DNA of 37,837 nt from positions 1-37,837 of the forward strand of contig NZ_CAMQAY010000013.1 of assembly GCF_946998875.1 (NCBI RefSeq). The letters run 5' to 3'. The first letter of the stretch is position 1. Each line of letters opens with the position of its first letter. The notes below the pieces were generated by a model. That model was not told the origin of the DNA. It saw only the letters and a program-made list of their open reading frames with translations, and ran no database searches. Shown in pieces: positions 24,167 through 33,002 of this stretch. The position numbers were made by a program, and so were the translations under genes. This DNA comes from an uncultured Peptoniphilus sp. GTDB taxonomy: Bacteria; Bacillota; Clostridia; Tissierellales; Peptoniphilaceae.

Positions 24167-25107
24167 TAAATTTAAATGAACTTGAAGGACAAATAAAAAA
24201 TATAAATGTAAATTTAAAAGACAAATATGACTTTGTATTTAAATTAAACAATGAAGATTTTAGGAATCAAATAAATAATGAAGTTGGAAAAATTATAAAA
24301 ATGGAGAAATTTCATAAGGAAGAAATTTCAAAATACAAGAGGACAGTTGGAGTTGATGGTTCTAACAACAGGTCTGGCGGAGCTTTTCCACACTTTATAG
24401 AAATTTTCCAAGGTCTTGCCAAGTCCACAGATGGCAATGAAGTTTATAAGACTAAGGTCTATACGCCCACACTAAATTCACTCTTTGATGAGCAAAATCT
24501 TTCACAAAAACTTTTGGCGACTATTGAAATTGAAACGGCATTGGAATACATTGATAAATACGATTTTGATTATTTAATGATGGACGGCGGATTTATAAGA
24601 TATAAAATCAACTGTCTTGATTTATTTAAAGAGCTTCGAGATAAATGTGAGCGGAAAAATATAATTCTCTTTGGAGTTATAAAGGACATAAAGACAAATG
24701 TCATATCAAGAAGTCTTGAAATTGACGAATCCATTTACGACAGAGAAATTTTATTTAACAGATTAAAAACTGGGGAAGCAATATTAATAAAAAATGAAAT
24801 TAATAAAAAATTTATCAAGGATGGAATGGGCGAGGGATTTTCATCTGCCTTTATGAGGACTTCAAAGTTTCCAGGAGCTGTTGGAGTTGATATTTTAGAT
24901 ACGCAAGAGAATTACCTTGAAGAAATTTGCAATTTGATTTATACACTTACACCAATGTCATCAAGGGGAGTACCCCTTTGGCTTGATATAGTGGACAAGG
25001 ATGTAAAAATTACAGATGAAATTTTAAAAATGCTTTTAGAAGAATATTTAGACAGAGATGTTTACGAAAGATTTTTTATTTCTGAAAGAGATAAGAGAAC
25101 TTTATAG
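24163..25107 (+). CDS. nurA: NurA-domain 5'-3' nuclease
   Basis: A 314-residue protein with an RNase H-like NurA domain. The metal-binding acids are visible: Asp65 in VGVDGSNN, Asp141 in YLMMDGGFIRYK, and a third likely in SRGVPLWLDIVDKD. Archaeal NurA is a nuclease that works with the hexameric HerA translocase in DNA end resection. The herA gene follows after eight bases, so the pair is intact. The ATG overlaps rsmI (ATGA) with AAGGAG upstream. The role in this bacterium is not established; repair is the family-based guess. Confidence 0.9.
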   Translation: MINLNELEGQIKNINVNLKDKYDFVFKLNNEDFRNQINNEVGKIIKMEKFHKEEISKYKRTVGVDGSNNRSGGAFPHFIEIFQGLAKSTDGNEVYKTKVYTPTLNSLFDEQNLSQKLLATIEIETALEYIDKYDFDYLMMDGGFIRYKINCLDLFKELRDKCERKNIILFGVIKDIKTNVISRSLEIDESIYDREILFNRLKTGEAILIKNEINKKFIKDGMGEGFSSAFMRTSKFPGAVGVDILDTQENYLEEICNLIYTLTPMSSRGVPLWLDIVDKDVKITDEILKMLLEEYLDRDVYERFFISERDKRTL

Positions 25108-25115
25108 GAGGAAAA

Positions 25116-26948
25116 ATGAAGGTACTTGGAATTACTACCACAAGGGAAGTATATATTGGTTCTAAGGAAAAAAACTTTAGAAACAATGAATTTTTAATAG
25201 TTGAAGATCCAGTTCAAGGCGATATTATTGGAGAAGTTGTAGATTCAAAGACTTTTAACAGATTTATTCCTCTGGATATTGGCGGAGATTTTATTGACAG
25301 TGATGTTTTATCTTCTCTTGGCTCTATGGGTTATGATGTTGGCGATGAGACAGTTTATGTTGCAAAACTAAGATTTTTTGAGGAGTTACTTTATCCACCT
25401 CTTACAGGAAGTGATTTGAGGGCGCCAGAGTTTAATGAAATTAAAAATTTATTAATAGACACTAAGCCAAATAATTCATTGATTCTCGGTTCAATAAAAA
25501 ACACTGACAATATTGCTGAAGGCATGGATGATATTTATAAAAATCTCTTCAGCACTTTCGAAAACAATGAATACTTAAAGCAAAGGGAGCTTCCTTATTT
25601 ATTTGACTACAAGTCCATGCACCAATACCCACACATAGGAGTCTTTGGCGGATCTGGCTCTGGTAAGTCTTTTGGTCTAAGAGTTGTACTAGAAGAATTA
25701 ATGGAAATGGGAGTGCCTGCCATAGTAATGGACCCTCATTATGAAATGGATTTTTCTAATAATTCTGAAATATCTGACAAAAATTATTCTGAAAATTTCA
25801 AGTACCTTGAGATTGGTCTTCATACAGGAATAAAATTTCAAGAACTACAAAAAAGAGATTTAAAAAATCTTTTAAATGCAGCATCACCCTTAACTGATTC
25901 TATGAAAAATGTTATTGATGTAATGTTAGCCAAGGGCTCAAGCTACGAGTCCTTTAAAAATAAACTAGATATGCTTTTAGAAGGGCAAGAGATTGGCTCA
26001 AGAGATAAAATAATTGCTGAAATTTCGGCAGAACCAGACATAAGTAAAAAGAATAGGCTAGAAGAAGTTCTTGATGTTTATGAAAGATATGACAAGACTT
26101 GTAATTCAATGAGTGTGCGTGGAGTTTTGTGGAGACTTATTAATCTTCAAAACGAGGGAATTTTCTCCCACAATATAGATGAGCTTGTAGACCTCTTAAA
26201 GAGAAGAAAGTTAGTTGTCCTTCAAGGATCAACAAGAATGATAAATGTATTTTCTACTTATCTTTTGGCAAAATTATATTATCTAAGAAAGGAATATAGG
26301 GATGAACTTTACAGAAACAATGCAAAGGTAGAATATTTCCCACCCTTTGTAATAATTACTGACGAAGCCCATAATTTTGCACCAAAAGGTTTTGACACTC
26401 CATCAAAAAGTATTTTGCGTGAAATTTCTCAAGAGGGAAGAAAGTATGGAGTATTTTTAATTCTTGCAACGCAAAGGCCTACACTTTTAGATGAGACAAT
26501 TACAGCACAGCTAAACACAAAACTAATTTTTAGAACTGTAAGAGCATCTGATATCGATACAATAAAAGAAGAAACAGACCTTTCCTCAGATGAGACAAAG
26601 AGACTTCCATATTTGAGTTCAGGTGATGTATTTATTTCATCAGCAAAAAAAGGCAGAACATCCTTTGTGAGAATTAGGGCGGCAAATACAGTTTCACCTC
26701 ACACAGAAAATCCTTTTGATGAACTAGAAGGTCACGAAAATGAAGAATATGAAAAGTTTTTCATGGACTTAAAGGATTTGCTTCCAATTGATGCTTCAAA
26801 TTTAAGCCAAGTTTTAATGAATTACAATAAAAAATCTGGAGAAAATTTATCCTACGATGACTTAAAAAACAAGTTAGATGAATTATGCCAAAGAGACTTT
26901 ATAGAAAAAGAAGATAACTTTTTAACGGAAATGTATAAAATCAAATAA
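25116..26948 (+). CDS. herA: HerA-type DNA translocase ATPase (HAS-barrel plus HerA/DUF87 domain)
   Basis: A 610-residue FtsK/HerA-superfamily ATPase. The N-terminal ~95 residues form a HAS-barrel-like domain. Walker A GGSGSGKS lies at 178-185, Walker B in VIITDEAHNFAPKG, and a sensor/arginine-finger region LATQRPTLLDETITAQLNTKLIFRT follows. The C-terminal ~70 residues are a small extra helical part. HerA forms a hexameric ring that pumps DNA into the attached NurA nuclease. AGGAGG precedes the ATG. It is the last gene of the yebC operon and ends at a strong bidirectional terminator. Another HerA-like ATPase of a different family lies at 7404. Confidence 0.92.
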   Translation: MKVLGITTTREVYIGSKEKNFRNNEFLIVEDPVQGDIIGEVVDSKTFNRFIPLDIGGDFIDSDVLSSLGSMGYDVGDETVYVAKLRFFEELLYPPLTGSDLRAPEFNEIKNLLIDTKPNNSLILGSIKNTDNIAEGMDDIYKNLFSTFENNEYLKQRELPYLFDYKSMHQYPHIGVFGGSGSGKSFGLRVVLEELMEMGVPAIVMDPHYEMDFSNNSEISDKNYSENFKYLEIGLHTGIKFQELQKRDLKNLLNAASPLTDSMKNVIDVMLAKGSSYESFKNKLDMLLEGQEIGSRDKIIAEISAEPDISKKNRLEEVLDVYERYDKTCNSMSVRGVLWRLINLQNEGIFSHNIDELVDLLKRRKLVVLQGSTRMINVFSTYLLAKLYYLRKEYRDELYRNNAKVEYFPPFVIITDEAHNFAPKGFDTPSKSILREISQEGRKYGVFLILATQRPTLLDETITAQLNTKLIFRTVRASDIDTIKEETDLSSDETKRLPYLSSGDVFISSAKKGRTSFVRIRAANTVSPHTENPFDELEGHENEEYEKFFMDLKDLLPIDASNLSQVLMNYNKKSGENLSYDDLKNKLDELCQRDFIEKEDNFLTEMYKIK

Positions 26949-26954
26949 AAAAAT

Positions 26955-26994
26955 AACTGACTCTATAAAAATTTTAGAGTCAGTTTTTATTTTT
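26955..26994. terminator. Bidirectional terminator between herA and the GIY-YIG gene
   Basis: An 11-bp perfect stem AACTGACTCTA / TAGAGTCAGTT with loop TAAAAATTT, flanked by an A-run on the left and T-rich DNA on the right. It ends convergent operons; the right end runs into the last codons of the minus-strand gene. Confidence 0.9.
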
Positions 26995-27283
26995 CAATCT
27001 TTTTTAAAAGATATTCATCATACAAGTTTTGAAGAGATAATTTTTTCTCAATTAATTTAATTTTTTTTGATCGGCTTAAAGTTTTTATAAAATATTCTTT
27101 TTTTAGGGCGTCGGACTTATCCTTGCACTTTTCACTAAAGACCATTACAAGGGGGAGTCTTGAAGCAGTATATTTTGATGCAATGCCCTTATTGTGAGAT
27201 TTTAGTCTTTTTTCTAAGTCATTAGTGTAGCCAGTGTAGAGACTTCCATCTCTACATTTTAAAATATAAACGAAGTTAGACAT
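26987..27283 (-). CDS. GIY-YIG nuclease superfamily protein (UPF0213/YhbQ-YazA type)
   Basis: A 98-residue single-domain protein with the GIY-YIG core: FVYILKCRDGSLYTGYT (the YIL and YTG halves of the motif), Arg26 in LEKRLKSHN and a conserved Glu in KKEYFIKTLSR. This is the small stand-alone family usually of unknown role, sometimes linked to DNA damage. It overlaps the recX gene by eight bases and is co-transcribed with it. The ATG has GGGAG upstream, inside recX. In many Firmicutes this gene sits beside trmN6 and rsmI, which here are only a few kilobases away. Confidence 0.92.
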   Translation of the reverse strand: MSNFVYILKCRDGSLYTGYTNDLEKRLKSHNKGIASKYTASRLPLVMVFSEKCKDKSDALKKEYFIKTLSRSKKIKLIEKKLSLQNLYDEYLLKKIEK

Positions 27284-27893
27284 TTAAGTCTCCCGATAAA
27301 AACTCATCAACTGCAAAATTTATAATCTCAAATTCAAAGCCGCGACCCTGCAAATATTTTTTTGCAGAATTTATTTTTTTTGAATCTTTTTCCTCTGCAT
27401 CTAATTTTTTGCTGAGAAGGTCTTCTGCATTAAGATACTCAGTTTCATAGTCGTAATCTGTCATAATTTTTTCAATTATGTCATTTTTAATTCCCTTAGA
27501 CCTTAGCATATAAATAATCTTTATCTTGCCGTATTTTTTTATATTCATGGCATCATTTAAGTAGCGCCTTGCATAGTCTTCGTCATTTAAATATTTTTTC
27601 TCATTTAAAATTGGAATAACTGTGTCAATAATTTCACCGCTTATTTTATTTTTATACAAGTAGTCAATGAGTTGCTTTTCAGTCTTATTTCTTTGCAAAA
27701 ATCTATAGGATAAAAGAAGTGCATCAGTTTTTTCATCTTCAAATTTTAATTTTTCTATAATTTCATCTTCAACTTCTTGACCCTTATAGAGCCCAAATTC
27801 AATTAGAGTTTCTTCAGAAATTTCAATTTCATAGCCGCTGTCAAAGAGAATGTGAAATTTTTTCTTTTCAAAACTTATATTTGATATAATCAT
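27276..27893 (-). CDS. recX: Regulatory protein RecX
   Basis: A 205-residue protein made of tandem three-helix RecX modules from about residue 60 on (ALLLSYRFLQRNKTEKQLIDYL; EKKYLNDEDYARRYLND; KYGKIKIIYMLRSKGI). A beta-rich N-terminal region precedes them. RecX binds RecA filaments and restrains their activity. The length fits Gram-positive RecX. The start ATG has GGTGAT upstream. recA is not in the window. Beyond its start lies the FHA gene on the other strand. Confidence 0.9.
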   Translation of the reverse strand: MIISNISFEKKKFHILFDSGYEIEISEETLIEFGLYKGQEVEDEIIEKLKFEDEKTDALLLSYRFLQRNKTEKQLIDYLYKNKISGEIIDTVIPILNEKKYLNDEDYARRYLNDAMNIKKYGKIKIIYMLRSKGIKNDIIEKIMTDYDYETEYLNAEDLLSKKLDAEEKDSKKINSAKKYLQGRGFEFEIINFAVDEFLSGDLNV

Positions 27894-27958
27894 TTTATCA
27901 CCAAATTAATTTTAACATAAAATTTGAAAATCCCCAATTCATCTAAATTAACAAAATG

Positions 27959-27987
27959 TGGAAAAATAAAAGCAAAGAGTATATAAT
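27959..27987 (+). promoter_or_regulatory. Candidate promoter for the FHA-SEDS-PBP operon
   Basis: TGGAAA (27959-27964), 17 bases, then a perfect TATAAT (27982-27987), about 32 bases before the FHA gene start. Confidence 0.5.
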
Positions 27988-28018
27988 TATATAGAGTTTA
28001 AGACAAAAGAGGTGCAAT

Positions 28019-28459
28019 ATGTTTGAGTTAATCTCGCAAGTGTTGAGATATATTTTTATAATCTTAATTTATCTTTTTATTTTTAGTATTTTAAGATTAA
28101 TGTATCTTGATGTAAAAAGCATGACAAATAGGGGAGACTCTCTTGACGATGCTTATTTAAAAGTAGTGAATAGACTTGATTCATTGGACTTTAAAATGCA
28201 GGAGTATTATGTAATTGATGGTGATTTAACTCTTGGCAGAAGTTCAAGAAATGATATAGTTATAAAAGATAAATTCGTAAGTAAAAACCATTTAAAAATT
28301 CATGATGACAGTGAGGCTTATTATATTGAGGACCTAGGGTCTGCCAATGGAACTTTTTTAAATGGTGCAAAAATTGATCCTAATGAGTTAATTGAACTTC
28401 AAAATAATGACAAAATTGGAGTTGGATTTATTCAATTTATTTTTGTAGATAAAAGGTGA
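28019..28459 (+). CDS. Membrane-anchored FHA-domain protein
   Basis: A 146-residue protein with one N-terminal membrane segment (about 8-30), a short linker and a C-terminal FHA domain (about 63-145). The phosphothreonine-binding residues are present: GRS (73-75), SKNH (88-91) and NG (110-111, SANGTFLNG). FHA domains bind phosphothreonine peptides, which implies a Ser/Thr kinase partner elsewhere. The next two genes encode a SEDS glycosyltransferase and a class B PBP, the same order as fhaB-rodA-pbpA in actinobacteria. The protein probably recruits or controls that peptidoglycan machine. AGAGGTG precedes the ATG. Confidence 0.9.
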   Translation: MFELISQVLRYIFIILIYLFIFSILRLMYLDVKSMTNRGDSLDDAYLKVVNRLDSLDFKMQEYYVIDGDLTLGRSSRNDIVIKDKFVSKNHLKIHDDSEAYYIEDLGSANGTFLNGAKIDPNELIELQNNDKIGVGFIQFIFVDKR

Positions 28460-28463
28460 AAAA

Positions 28464-29729
28464 GTGTTAGATAATATTTTAAAACAGCGAAAACCTAGAA
28501 ATCTTCTCTTGATTTTTGAAATTCTAAGTATTTTATTGTTATTTTCTTACAACAATAACAATGTTGACAGATACATAGTTATTTTATTTTTGGGTTTGAT
28601 TTTAATCGTATATATTTCAAACTTAGTTCTAGGCAAAGTGTCTTCAGGAGATAATTATATATTTTTAATAGTATCCATGCTTTTAAGTCTAGGGATTATA
28701 ACTATATACAGATTGTCGCCTAAACTTGGGTTGAGGCAACTTATTTGGGTATTAGCAGGTATATTAGTTTTTTACTTAACTTATTTTATAATTAGAGCTA
28801 TGAGAAGGCTTGAGTATATGACAGGTCTTTATTTAGGGCTTTCAATTTTATTTTTCTTACTAACAATTATTCTTGCTCCAGATAAATATGGTGCTAGAAA
28901 CTGGATAAAAATTTCTGAAGGAATTACAATTCAGTTGTCAGAATTTACTAAGATTTTAGTTATATTTTTAATAGCTTCTTTTTATACAACTTTCCAAAAT
29001 AGACTTAAAAAATTAAATTATCAGTATACTTCATATTACTTGATGGGAGTAATATATATTTTTGTGGGCTTTTTATTTATTCAAAGAGACTTGGGAACAG
29101 CTGCTATATTTGTAGCCATTTACACACTTCTTCAATATATTTATGATGAGGATAGAGTCTCCATTTTAGTAAATATTGGACTAATGATAATAGGTTCAGT
29201 TGCTGGATTCTTTTTATTTTCTCATGTTAGGAAAAGGGTGGATATATGGCTAAATCCATGGACAGCTGATAAGGTTGTTAATGATGCTAGACAAATTGTA
29301 CAGTCACTATTTGGCATTAGTGAAGGTGGTTTTTTTGGTCAAGGAATTGGCCTTGGCTATCCAAAACAAATTACCCTTGCTCACTCTGATGTTATTTTTT
29401 CTGCAATTTGTGAAGAGATGGGAATACTTACTGGAATAGGAATAATTATGCTCTACATGCTTTTAGTTTATAGGGCTATTAAGATTGCACTAAATCAAGA
29501 ATATTTATTTTACAGAATTCTTGCCCTAGCAGTTGCAATTTTATTTACAGTACAAGCCTTCTTAAATATTGGTGGAGTAATAAAATTAATACCAATGACG
29601 GGCCTTACACTTCCTTTTATATCCTATGGAGGAAGCTCAATGATATCTAGTTTTATATTACTGGGGATACTTCAGGTTACCAGCGAAGATTTATCATACA
29701 AATACGATAGGGGAATAGACAATGAATAG
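28464..29729 (+). CDS. FtsW/RodA/SpoVE-family (SEDS) peptidoglycan glycosyltransferase
   Basis: A 421-residue protein with about ten to eleven membrane segments. SEDS signatures are visible: KYGARNWIKI, IQRDLGTAAIF, GFFGQGIGLGYPKQITLAHSDVIFSAICEE... region (motifs split over 29330-29420) and LPFISYGGSSM near the end. SEDS proteins polymerise lipid II into glycan strands together with a class B PBP, here the next gene. The start is GTG with AGGTGA seven bases upstream. Whether it acts in elongation, division or sporulation cannot be told from the sequence. It overlaps the PBP gene by eight bases. Confidence 0.93.
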   Translation: MLDNILKQRKPRNLLLIFEILSILLLFSYNNNNVDRYIVILFLGLILIVYISNLVLGKVSSGDNYIFLIVSMLLSLGIITIYRLSPKLGLRQLIWVLAGILVFYLTYFIIRAMRRLEYMTGLYLGLSILFFLLTIILAPDKYGARNWIKISEGITIQLSEFTKILVIFLIASFYTTFQNRLKKLNYQYTSYYLMGVIYIFVGFLFIQRDLGTAAIFVAIYTLLQYIYDEDRVSILVNIGLMIIGSVAGFFLFSHVRKRVDIWLNPWTADKVVNDARQIVQSLFGISEGGFFGQGIGLGYPKQITLAHSDVIFSAICEEMGILTGIGIIMLYMLLVYRAIKIALNQEYLFYRILALAVAILFTVQAFLNIGGVIKLIPMTGLTLPFISYGGSSMISSFILLGILQVTSEDLSYKYDRGIDNE

Positions 29730-31164
29730 TAAAGACAATAAGAGAATTTTAGTTTTACTTGTTTTTTTAATAATGCTATTAGTTGCTCCAATAATTTATT
29801 TAACTTATTTCACAGTTTTTAAGGCAGGAGAAATTATAAATCACCCTGCAAATAGGAGAAGTGAACTTAGAGAAAATTCTGTCAAGAGAGGAACTTTTTA
29901 CGATAGAAATCACGAAATCCTTGCTTATTCCAATGGAGAAAAATATAATTATCACAGAATTTATAATCAACCAGTTATTTATTCTCATATCATTGGTTAT
30001 TCTGACAAAATTGTCGATAAGTATGGACTAGAAAAAGAGTTAAATAATTATTTAGTTGGAAAAGAAGGCTCTAAAATTCTAAAGACCTTTAAATCATTAA
30101 TAAATAAAAAATATGATCCCTATACTGGGGACGATGTAACTTTGACTACAGATACTGATCTTCAAGAAAAGACTAGATCTGTTTTGCTATCAAAGGCTGA
30201 AAAGGGCTCTGTTGTCATTATGAATCCAAAAACTGGAGAGGTTCTTTCAATGGTATCTCTGCCAGATTTTAATTCTCAAAACATAGCCCAGGACATGCAA
30301 GCTATAAATGAAGCCAATAATGGTGCTCTCTTTAATTCTTCAACGAAGGGTAAGTTTGCTCCTGGTTCCGTATTTAAAATAGTTACAACTACAGCTATAC
30401 TTGAGTCTGGAATTTCTCAAAAATATACAGATGAAGGTGTGGAAAAAATTGATAATGGTCGTGAGTTTAAAAATGCTGGCAATAAAACTTATGGAAGAGT
30501 AGACCTTAAAAGGGCATTTACAAACTCATTAAACACTTATTTTGTAAGGAAATCTGTAGACATGGGCATTGATGTAATGTCACAAGTTGCAGAAAAATAC
30601 ATGATAAATAAAAAAGTTGACTTTGAACTTCCACTAGAAACTTCAACTTGGGATTACAAGAGAAATGGCTTTGACAAAACAGCCCTTGGAGCTGCAGGAA
30701 TTGGTCATGACACACTTTTAGTTACACCACTTGAAATGTGCATGGTGGCATCAACTATTGCAAATGACGGTGTAATGATGCAACCTCACATTGTTAAGAG
30801 GATTGACTCTTCTGACGGTAAAAATGTTGTAAGAAATACACCAACAGTTTTAAGTGAAGTTACTTCTAAGGAAAATGCAAATCAAATTACAAAATATATG
30901 ATAAATGTTGTCAATAATGGTACTGGTACAGAAGCCTATGTATCTGGCATGAAAGTTGCAGGAAAGACAGGTACTGCACAACTAGATTTAAAAGAAGGAA
31001 CAAACAATGCTTGGTTCGTTGGCTTTGCTCCAGCAGATGATCCAAAAGTTGCAATTTCAGTTGTAATTCCTAATGTAAAAGATTTTGGTTCTGAGGCTGC
31101 AGCTCCTATAGCAGGTGAACTTTTAAAATACGCTGTAAATCATTTGCAGCTTGAAGAAGAGTGA
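29722..31164 (+). CDS. Class B penicillin-binding protein (PBP2/PbpA-type transpeptidase)
   Basis: A 480-residue peptidoglycan D,D-transpeptidase. One N-terminal membrane anchor (about 9-32) is followed by a short dimerisation region (KRGTFYDRN) and the transpeptidase domain with all three motifs: SVFK at 216-219, SLN at 269-271 and KTG at 415-417. It lacks the PASTA domains and the long N-terminal pedestal of larger class B enzymes, which resembles actinobacterial PbpA. It cross-links strands made by the SEDS partner encoded just upstream. It is a beta-lactam target. The start overlaps the SEDS gene. Confidence 0.94.
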   Translation: MNSKDNKRILVLLVFLIMLLVAPIIYLTYFTVFKAGEIINHPANRRSELRENSVKRGTFYDRNHEILAYSNGEKYNYHRIYNQPVIYSHIIGYSDKIVDKYGLEKELNNYLVGKEGSKILKTFKSLINKKYDPYTGDDVTLTTDTDLQEKTRSVLLSKAEKGSVVIMNPKTGEVLSMVSLPDFNSQNIAQDMQAINEANNGALFNSSTKGKFAPGSVFKIVTTTAILESGISQKYTDEGVEKIDNGREFKNAGNKTYGRVDLKRAFTNSLNTYFVRKSVDMGIDVMSQVAEKYMINKKVDFELPLETSTWDYKRNGFDKTALGAAGIGHDTLLVTPLEMCMVASTIANDGVMMQPHIVKRIDSSDGKNVVRNTPTVLSEVTSKENANQITKYMINVVNNGTGTEAYVSGMKVAGKTGTAQLDLKEGTNNAWFVGFAPADDPKVAISVVIPNVKDFGSEAAAPIAGELLKYAVNHLQLEEE

Positions 31165-31168
31165 TACC

Positions 31169-31870
31169 ATGTTTAATAATAATTTTGTAACTGCCTTTGT
31201 TGCTGCAGCAGGCATGGGCAAGAGAATGAATATGGGAATTAACAAACAATTTCTTGCCATTGATGGAAAGCCAATCCTTGCTCATACTATTAAAAAAATT
31301 GAAAAATCTAAGTATGTTGACTTTTTGATTTTAATCGTAAAAAAAACTGACATGCCCTATGTAAATGACATTATTGATAAATACAAAATCAACATGAATT
31401 ATAAAATTGTCTATGGCGGCAAAGAAAGGCAAGATTCCATAAACAATGGTCTCTTAAATATGCCTGAGGAAACAGACATTGTTCTTACTCATGACGGTGC
31501 AAGACCCTTTGTCTCAGTTGATAAAATTGACGAAGCCATTGAATGTGTAATGGAAACTGGCGCAACAGTTTTGGCAAATCCTGTTAAGGACACTATAAAG
31601 GTCTCCATGGATGGAGAGATTGTGGATTACACGCCTAATAGAAATAGACTTTGGCAAGTTCAAACTCCACAAGTTTTTAAAAAAGAAATTCTTATGAAAG
31701 CCTATGAGCAAGCTTATACAGAGGGCTATTATGGGACTGATGATTGTTCCTTAGTTGAAAAGACTGGGATTAAGGTAAAATTAATTTACAACTCTTATGA
31801 CAATATAAAAATTACTACTAGAGAAGATTTATCTATTGCAAATATACTTGTGAAGAAGGTGAATACATGA
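31169..31870 (+). CDS. ispD: 2-C-methyl-D-erythritol 4-phosphate cytidylyltransferase
   Basis: A 233-residue nucleotidyltransferase (EC 2.7.7.60), third step of the MEP isoprenoid pathway. Motifs seen are VAAAGMGKRMNMGINKQF (CTP-binding loop), LTHDGARPF and NPVKDTIK. The ATG at 31169 lies just after the PBP stop; the frame also opens at TTG 31151 inside the PBP gene, but the ATG gives the normal family N-terminus. Its Shine-Dalgarno is weak (GAAGAAGAG). It overlaps ispF by four bases, the usual ispDF pairing. The undecaprenyl lipid made downstream of this pathway feeds the cell-wall genes upstream. Confidence 0.95.
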   Translation: MFNNNFVTAFVAAAGMGKRMNMGINKQFLAIDGKPILAHTIKKIEKSKYVDFLILIVKKTDMPYVNDIIDKYKINMNYKIVYGGKERQDSINNGLLNMPEETDIVLTHDGARPFVSVDKIDEAIECVMETGATVLANPVKDTIKVSMDGEIVDYTPNRNRLWQVQTPQVFKKEILMKAYEQAYTEGYYGTDDCSLVEKTGIKVKLIYNSYDNIKITTREDLSIANILVKKVNT

Positions 31871-32343
31871 GAATAGGGATTGGTTATGATGTCCATAAAC
31901 TTGTTAATGATAGAAAGCTTTTTATTGGCGGCATAGAAATATCCTATGAGAAGGGGCTTCTTGGTCATTCAGATGCAGATGTGCTTATCCATGCAATTAT
32001 GGATTCGATTTTAGGAGCCCTTGCACTTCGTGACATAGGCTATCATTTTCCAGATACTGACAATGAATACAAGGATATTGATTCAAAAATTCTTTTAAAG
32101 AGAGTTTATGAAATTATGAAATCCAAAAACTACAAAATTGGAAATATAGACTCAGTTATTGCTTGCCAAAAACCAAAGCTTTCGCCCTATATTGACGATA
32201 TGAGAAAAGTAATTGCTGAAATTTTAAATACAGATATAGAAAATATTTCTATAAAGGCAACTACAACTGAAAAGCTTGGTTTTATAGGAAGAGGAGAGGG
32301 AATTTCCTCGCAAGCAGTATGTTTACTTGAAAGGGATGATTAA
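31867..32343 (+). CDS. ispF: 2-C-methyl-D-erythritol 2,4-cyclodiphosphate synthase
   Basis: A 158-residue MEP-pathway enzyme (EC 4.6.1.12), usual length. It starts MRIGIGYDVHKL, with the zinc ligands Asp8 and His10, and has LLGHSDADVLIHAIMD with the third zinc-binding histidine and the FPDTD and TTTEKLGFIGRGEG motifs. AAGGTGA precedes the ATG. It is coupled to ispD by an ATGA overlap. Confidence 0.97.
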   Translation: MRIGIGYDVHKLVNDRKLFIGGIEISYEKGLLGHSDADVLIHAIMDSILGALALRDIGYHFPDTDNEYKDIDSKILLKRVYEIMKSKNYKIGNIDSVIACQKPKLSPYIDDMRKVIAEILNTDIENISIKATTTEKLGFIGRGEGISSQAVCLLERDD

Positions 32344-32347
32344 CTAG

Positions 32348-33001
32348 ATGAAATTTTTTATTGACACTGCAAATATCGAAGAAATTCGAGAAATTAATTC
32401 TTGGGGTGTGCTCTCTGGAGTTACAACTAATCCAAGTTTAATTGCAAAAAGCGGTGGAATTTTTGAAGATGTAATTAAAGAAATCTCTGAAATTGTTGAT
32501 GGAGATATTTCAGCAGAAGTTATTTCTACTGATTTAGATGGAATGCTTAAAGAGGCTAGAGAACTTGCCAAAATTTCAAAAAATATTGTAATAAAAATTC
32601 CCATGATTGAAGAGGGACTTAAAGCTGTAAGTATACTAAGTAAAGAAGGCATAAGAACCAATGTAACTTTAGTATTCTCAGTTTCACAGGCACTTCTTGC
32701 AGCGAATGCAGGAGCATCCTATGTTAGTCCATTTATGGGAAGGCTTGATGATATTGGTGAATCTGGCATGGATCTTGTGGCTGATATTGCCTATATTTTT
32801 AAAGAGTATGGCTATAAAACTGAAATTATTGCAGCAAGCATAAGACACATTAATCATGTAGAGGATGTTGCAAGAACTGGTGCTGATATTGCAACAATTC
32901 CATATAAAATATTTAAGAAAATGATTAAGCATCAATTGACAGATAGTGGTTTAGAAAAATTTTTAGAAGATTTTAAAAGTGTAAAGACAAAGGAGAAATA
33001 A
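32348..33001 (+). CDS. fsa: Transaldolase/fructose-6-phosphate aldolase family protein (TalC-type)
   Basis: A 217-residue short transaldolase of the TalC/FSA group. Schiff-base Lys83 sits in NIVIKIPM, with the start KFFIDTANIEEI, GVTTNPSLIAKSG and the end segment ADIATIPY typical of the group. Most short members in Firmicutes are true transaldolases of the pentose phosphate pathway; a few split fructose 6-phosphate. The Shine-Dalgarno is poor (AAAGG about 15 bases upstream), which suggests coupling to ispF four bases before. glpX follows with one base between. Confidence 0.93.
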   Translation: MKFFIDTANIEEIREINSWGVLSGVTTNPSLIAKSGGIFEDVIKEISEIVDGDISAEVISTDLDGMLKEARELAKISKNIVIKIPMIEEGLKAVSILSKEGIRTNVTLVFSVSQALLAANAGASYVSPFMGRLDDIGESGMDLVADIAYIFKEYGYKTEIIAASIRHINHVEDVARTGADIATIPYKIFKKMIKHQLTDSGLEKFLEDFKSVKTKEK

Positions 33002-33002
33002 G

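Noticed and set aside
24163..26948. NurA-HerA as an antiphage defence island
   Set aside because: No Sir2, DUF4297, toxin, integrase or other defence gene is near, and the pair is embedded in a core translation and envelope operon.
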